Assembly: GCA_943788405.1 (NCBI GenBank)
Contig: CALSQD010000002.1
Coordinates: forward strand, 1,096,001 to 1,133,700
Origin: an uncultured Flavobacteriales bacterium
Lineage (GTDB): Bacteria; Bacteroidota; Bacteroidia; Flavobacteriales; BACL11
Direction: 5' to 3'
DNA length: 37,700 nucleotides
The notes under the pieces: generated by a model
What the model was told of the DNA's origin: nothing
Seen by the model: the letters and a program-made list of their open reading frames with translations, nothing else
The model's database searches: none
In this document: positions 36,801 to 37,700 of the stretch, one piece after another
Layout: every line of letters starts with the position of its first letter
Numbering within the stretch: position 1 is the first letter of the stretch
Program-made: the position numbers and the translations under genes

Positions 36801-37700
36801 AACATATACTGATTCAATTGTAATACTCCCAACTCCACAAGTACTCTTTGTGACAAACCCTATTTGTGATATAACTCCACTTCCTGTTGGAAGTCCTATA
36901 AATTTAACCTTTAATAACTTTATAGATACATTAAATACTGATTCTGTAATTATCAAATGGGGGGATGGAACAAACTCAGGAATGATATATCCTGATTTAA
37001 GTGGAGGGATGCCGGTATGGCAAGACTTATCTCATTCATATGGTGGTGTTGGTTCATTTAACATCTGTTTAACAGGATATAACCAATGTGATTCAACTAC
37101 TTATTGTTGTACAGTAAATATAATCCCAAATCAAATAAGTTCTAATTTTCAAGTAATACAAAATTATCCATGTTATGATGATTCATGTGGAGTTAAATTA
37201 TGGGAATTATCCTCACCTGGATTCCCAAATGCAACTGTCAACTGGTGGTTTAATTATAATCCAAATCTAAGTCCTAACTATCCTTTTCTAAGTAGTCCAG
37301 ACCTATCAATTCCATATAATCAATTTGATACTATTTGTTGGAAATATCCTGCACCAGGAGTATATTTAATTCTACATGAAATATCAGCTGGTCCAATAGG
37401 AGGGCCTACAGGACCAACATTTAAAGACACAACAGTAAACTGGCTAGATACTATTATTGTTTATCCGAAACCAGAGACTATATTAAATTGCAACAATGTT
37501 TGTTTATTTGATACAGTTACATTTATTAATAATTCTACTATTAATAATTCTATTCAAAATATGCCAAACCAGCAAATTGTAAATTGGCAATGGAATATAG
37601 ATGGAATAAATATATCAAGCCCTTGGGATTTAACTTATTCTTTTAACTCTCCTGGTTTATATTGGATTAAATTAGAAACATGGTCAAATTACGGATGTTA
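24874..37700 (+). CDS. Giant secreted PKD/SprB-like repeat adhesin (3' truncated by window)
   Basis: From ATG 24874 one frame stays open to the window end, 4,275 full codons; two in-frame TAA codons precede it. A signal peptide (FKAVLFTIVIACICLFSKES, then RAQ) marks export. Residues about 869-907 form a PKD domain (MSWKWYFGDGDSSN, INPAHTYTNTGLYNV). Residues about 930-995 match the SprB repeat (CFGDNSGSIDITMYGGIAPF, then FAGTYYLQVLDNNGC). Residues 1010-1695 are fourteen 49-residue units. Residues 1779-3618 are four 460-residue units, plus a partial fifth to about 3712. More PKD-like domains follow (WEWNFGDT near 3749). It is rich in Asn, Thr, Ser and Cys pairs and low in Lys. In Bacteroidota such proteins are usually type IX secretion cargo used in gliding or adhesion. 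The C-terminus needed to confirm that is outside the window. Confidence 0.9.
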   Translation, partial: MTQTTNRFKAVLFTIVIACICLFSKESRAQCTLSTSPSCLIAGQSVTITCSNSGGAVQVTDQNGTIVFSSSSPPFIFTPSIIGAYTIQYSGGFFGPLCNTSFYAINQPIALSVTTNSTTICTGGSIDYSSLGINITNTVGSITYNWNTSPNNISWTGLNPYPIPAGENSVTLTVTDDATGCSDSEIISLTYQSTNANASFVSSANTVSCPGEYFTFTANNIDTILYNYSWGIDGIPQVGGGNGMLTANILPNGSTVNITLFVEDINNGCIVQQSQTLNVSTPNYLAFDTTVSNYEQQLNAFTYCENDSSVIDTFYNMFTNTSGIDTVIIDNGFTQEIYTASQGFNNFFINVSESVYNIYVTTIFQGNCPPVTTTYDVLYNQTVGGLNVNFGTCSQSNLCIGDTVNYFIDPQQFQMSLNAVVHFVVKCNDNNIDTITWNYNDFQQNTYFTDADCNSLTPDVEKIVFPYLFEESSCGCYFYDDALGNIYDQYRIIPIFETYCDTMPMTLGLLEYVPPNPTATFLVPDSMCPGATATIQNNSSFGCTNPESLDPNYNPSNANYSQIQPTFYYDWGNCSSSSYTPTQSQYNSNNYLNTTNTYNKPGIYHIELAAINTCDTITYSDSITIFPQPNVSFTSNKVCLNEVTSFINYSSSALETKDTISCIPEDIIINIPLGFPIASYFWNMGANTGQYVNGTSSASENPEYIFNSCGEHIVSLTAIDSLGCDSIYTDTVIIYDLPIPNFTTNNVCEGNPTCVNDLSQYNQNNNCFGFPINTWQWEITDNNGISVYSNTDNSSTNFCDTLSPLCDSSTISFDYEITLTLTDSYGCSNSTSETTTIYCQPIADFDSSGVCIDSPNGGTKYFNNTSSPQSGMSWKWYFGDGDSSNAINPAHTYTNTGLYNVTLILIGPNCNDTITHQIEVWENATITHIDSNIFCFGDNSGSIDITMYGGIAPFNFLWSGPNGFSSNTEDVNNLFAGTYYLQVLDNNGCLSYDTIIITENNLITGTSLVDTCDTYNWNGQTITNSGNYNQTFTNSSGCDSVHTLVVTIRYSSTSTSTIDTCDNYTWNNITYNTSGTYSWTGINSVGCDSTATLNLIIRYSNTGTSLIDTCDVYSWNGQTITTSGNYNQTFTNIAGCDSVHTLAVTIRYSNTGTSLVDTCDTYSWNGQTITTSGNYNQTFTNSSGCDSVHTLVVTIRYSSTSTSTIDTCDNYTWNNITYNTSGTYSWTGTNSVGCDSTATLNLIIRNSNTGTSNIDTCDTYNWNGQTITNSGNYNQTFTNSAGCDSVHTLAVTIRYSNTGTSLVDTCDTYSWNGQTITNSGNYNQTFTNSSGCDSVHTLVVTIRYSSTSTSTIDTCDNYTWNNITYNTSGTYSWTGTNSVGCDSTATLNLIIRNSNTGTSNIDTCDTYNWNGQTITNSGNYNQTFTNSAGCDSVHTLAVTIRYSNTGTSLVDTCDTYNWNGQTITNSGNYNQTFTNSSGCDSVHTLVVTIRYSSTSTSTIDTCDNYTWNNITYNTSGTYSWTGINSVGCDSTATLNLIIRYSNTGTSLIDTCDVYSWNGQTITTSGNYNQTFTNIAGCDSVHTLIVTIRYSNTGTSLIDTCDTYNWNGQIITTSGNYNQTFTNSSGCDSVHTLVVTIRYSSTSNTIIDTCDNYTWNNTTYNTSGTYSWTGINSVGCDSTATLNLIINNSSVSTIEILGSLSNCATLYIDSSLVIAVDSLNPNNNFYNWIITHSNGTFVTGTGINPPIDSIPNDNDSVSIQLIVTNNFGCHSDTSIVMVYTIEDPIAIFTISDSTGCHPLTVNTDTTGTTQNANYNWHVINQVGDTVQTYNSHQNSFTLTNTSNTTDSTYIIVLTVGDIATNCDSTLVSDTITVYHNPDALFNLSNTALCAPNAITATDISITGDVLSYIWTTVNTTPTINNPNSNSTTIDFIDNQTGASNFYAVNLLATDTRGCIDTVTHNVELWTRPIANFNIDSLQCGPDTLIPNNQSQYATGNSDFIWNILSPATGWNINNINDSTPQISFEENTTTDSINYIIELTAITENGCTDITTDTVTIFPTPLVSFNPSTNIGCGPLTVNLANTSNPYNGEDTTTMSFSWHIDGILQTGTTNFTYTFPAIFADTICYTIVLVGNTQHGCTSSDTTTICVYPEPIAELNLNSVNCFCAPLEINTLGITAIDYPQANIGINWTVVNSSGNTVQTGTGLNCPTYNITAQNDYVWIYIDAYNDCDTVQDSIYVCTIEDPIAIFTISDSTGCHPLTVNTDTTGTTQNANYNWHVINQVGDTVQTYNSHQNSFTLTNTSNTTDSTYIIVLTVGDIATNCDSTLVSDTITVYHNPDALFNLSNTALCAPNAITATDISITGDVLSYIWTTVNTTPTINNPNSNSTTIDFIDNQTGASNFYAVNLLATDTRGCIDTVTHNVELWTRPIANFNIDSLQCGPDTLIPNNQSQYATGNSDFIWNILSPATGWNINNINDSTPQISFEENTTTDSINYIIELTAITENGCTDITTDTVTIFPTPLVSFNPSTNIGCGPLTVNLANTSNPYNGEDTTTMSFSWHIDGILQTGTTNFTYTFPAIFADTICYTIVLVGNTQHGCTSSDTTTICVYPEPIAELNLNSVNCFCAPLEINTLGITAIDYPQANIGINWTVVNSSGNTVQTGTGLNCPTYNITAQNDYVWIYIDAYNDCDTVQDSIYVCTIEDPIAIFTISDSTGCHPLTVNTDTTGTTQNANYNWHVINQVGDTVQTYNSHQNSFTLTNTSNTTDSTYIIVLTVGDIATNCDSTLVSDTITVYHNPDALFNLSNTALCAPNAITATDISITGDVLSYIWTTVNTTPTINNPNSNSTTIDFIDNQTGASNFYAVNLLATDTRGCIDTVTHNVELWTRPIANFNIDSLQCGPDTLIPNNQSQYATGNSDFIWNILSPATGWNINNINDSTPQISFEENTTTDSINYIIELTAITENGCTDITTDTVTIFPTPLVSFNPSTNIGCGPLTVNLANTSNPYNGEDTTTMSFSWHIDGILQTGTTNFTYTFPAIFADTICYTIVLVGNTQHGCTSSDTTTICVYPEPIAELNLNSVNCFCAPLEINTLGITAIDYPQANIGINWTVVNSSGNTVQTGTGLNCPTYNITAQNDYVWIYIDAYNDCDTVQDSIYVCTIEDPIAIFTISDSTGCHPLTVNTDTTGTTQNANYNWHVINQVGDTVQTYNSHQNSFTLTNTSNTTDSTYIIVLTVGDIATNCDSTLVSDTITVYHNPDALFNLSNTALCAPNAITATDISITGDVLSYIWTTVNTTPTINNPNSNSTTIDFIDNQTGASNFYAVNLLATDTRGCIDTVTHNVELWTRPIANFNIDSLQCGPDTLIPNNQSQYATGNSDFIWNILSPATGWNINNINDSTPQISFEENTTTDSINYIIELTAITENGCTDITTDTVTIFPTPLVSFNPSTNIGCGPLTVNLANTSNPYNGEDTTTMSFSWHIDGILQTGTTNFTYTFPAIFADTICYTIVLVGNTQHGCTSSDTTTICVYPEPIAELNLNSVNCFCAPLEINTLGITAIDYPQANIGINWTVVNSSGNTVQTGTGLNCPTYNITAQNDYVWIYIDAYNDCDTVQDSIYVCTIEDPIAIFTISDSTGCHPLTVNTDTTGTTQNANYNWHVINQVGDTVQTYNSHQNSFTLTNTSNTTDSTYIIVLTVGDIATNCDSTLVSDTITVYPIPVANIQLTNVCDSTETNFVDISTPTYSSLTNWEWNFGDTLSVNDTSIIQNPNPYIYTTWGQWNVELIITDLNGCKDTTDKQITIYPNPSVSFDTVYNCFPDSICANEIIVFNDNSSIDTLGGVITNQYWFIDNTLTDSSSYNNPYSISFNSGLHSVKYLVKSEYGCIDSITNTIQVVEIPVAKFNIVNTICVNDTNLYVDSNLSTGYILDYYWEIKDSSGIVNWSDSLTNNSLPIFPTLMQGLGPVTYYISLTVSNCCGDSTYTDSIVILPTPQVLFVTNPICDITPLPVGSPINLTFNNFIDTLNTDSVIIKWGDGTNSGMIYPDLSGGMPVWQDLSHSYGGVGSFNICLTGYNQCDSTTYCCTVNIIPNQISSNFQVIQNYPCYDDSCGVKLWELSSPGFPNATVNWWFNYNPNLSPNYPFLSSPDLSIPYNQFDTICWKYPAPGVYLILHEISAGPIGGPTGPTFKDTTVNWLDTIIVYPKPETILNCNNVCLFDTVTFINNSTINNSIQNMPNQQIVNWQWNIDGINISSPWDLTYSFNSPGLYWIKLETWSNYGC
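27901..29958 (+). repeat. Fourteen tandem 147-bp coding repeats in a higher-order pattern
   Basis: Units start every 147 bases: 27901, 28048, 28195, 28342 and so on to 29812. Each encodes 49 residues opening DTCD and centred on a GCDS motif. Two classes exist. Class A reads WNGQTITxSGNYNQTFTN and GCDSVHTL. Class B reads WNNITYNTSGTYSWTG and GCDSTATL. Class A has a subtype A' with IAG or SAG and LAV or LIV. The order is A B, then A' A B four times, so a 441-bp higher-order unit is repeated. Two Cys per unit (DTCD and GCDS) could form one disulfide per domain. Confidence 0.95.
30208..36008 (+). repeat. Four tandem 1,380-bp coding repeats plus a partial fifth
   Basis: Full units begin at 30208, 31588, 32968 and 34348. 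A fifth starts at 35728 and diverges after 36008 (281 bases). Read line by line the copies are identical, except for one synonymous base in the first (GGA at 30253-30255 instead of GGG). Each unit encodes 460 residues with about five Ig/PKD-like modules, each with Cys motifs (GCHPLT, LCAP, QCGPD, GCGPLT and NCFCAPLE). The period keeps the reading frame. Such identity implies very recent amplification or continuing homogenisation. Confidence 0.97.

Overview
The window looks like the chromosome of a marine-type Bacteroidota, probably Flavobacteriia. The base composition is AT-rich. Promoters carry the Bacteroidota -7 motif TAnnTTTG rather than an E. coli -10, and Shine-Dalgarno sequences are not evident. 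Gene content fits: outer-membrane barrels ending in Phe, an HhH/barrel protein, SPOR and TSP3 envelope protein, DUF2147, and a giant PKD/SprB-like surface protein. This assignment is inferred from content, not from a database search.

Layout. (1) 1-3104, plus strand: the tail of an outer-membrane protein, an HhH/beta-barrel protein and a nitronate monooxygenase-type flavoenzyme. (2) 3097-10086: DEAD-box helicase and sodium:solute symporter (minus), RlmL-type rRNA methyltransferase (plus), a barrel/TSP3/triple-SPOR envelope protein and a LOG-family protein (minus). (3) 10126-14462, minus: rfbC, lytic transglycosylase and uvrA, separated by one base at each junction. (4) 14585-16596: FKBP-type prolyl isomerase lipoprotein (plus), facing a three-gene minus operon (lipoprotein, DUF2147, zinc ribbon). 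(5) 16695-18877, minus: era and der, overlapping by one base. (6) 18940-20541, minus: two paralogous envelope proteins flanking a small membrane protein. (7) 20642-22576, minus: ABC-F ATPase. (8) 22667: initiator tRNA-fMet. (9) 22740-24601: small accessory genes that look like an integrated-element remnant. (10) 24874 to the window end: an uninterrupted reading frame of more than 4,275 codons for a secreted repeat-rich adhesin-like protein.

Three observations stand out. First, the giant gene holds two arrays: fourteen 147-bp units in a higher-order pattern (A B, then four times A' A B), and four 1,380-bp units that appear identical except for one synonymous base, plus a partial fifth. Second, four genes (DEAD helicase, RlmL-type methyltransferase, Era, ABC-F) have a -7 motif ending exactly four bases before ATG, predicting leaderless mRNAs; all four are ribosome or RNA related. 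Third, two unrelated envelope operons share a palindrome and a gap-free promoter block, suggesting one common regulator.

Several obvious long open frames begin with TTG inside promoter elements or upstream genes. In those cases I moved the start to the downstream ATG and say so in the entry. No CRISPR array, insertion sequence, integrase gene or rRNA is visible.
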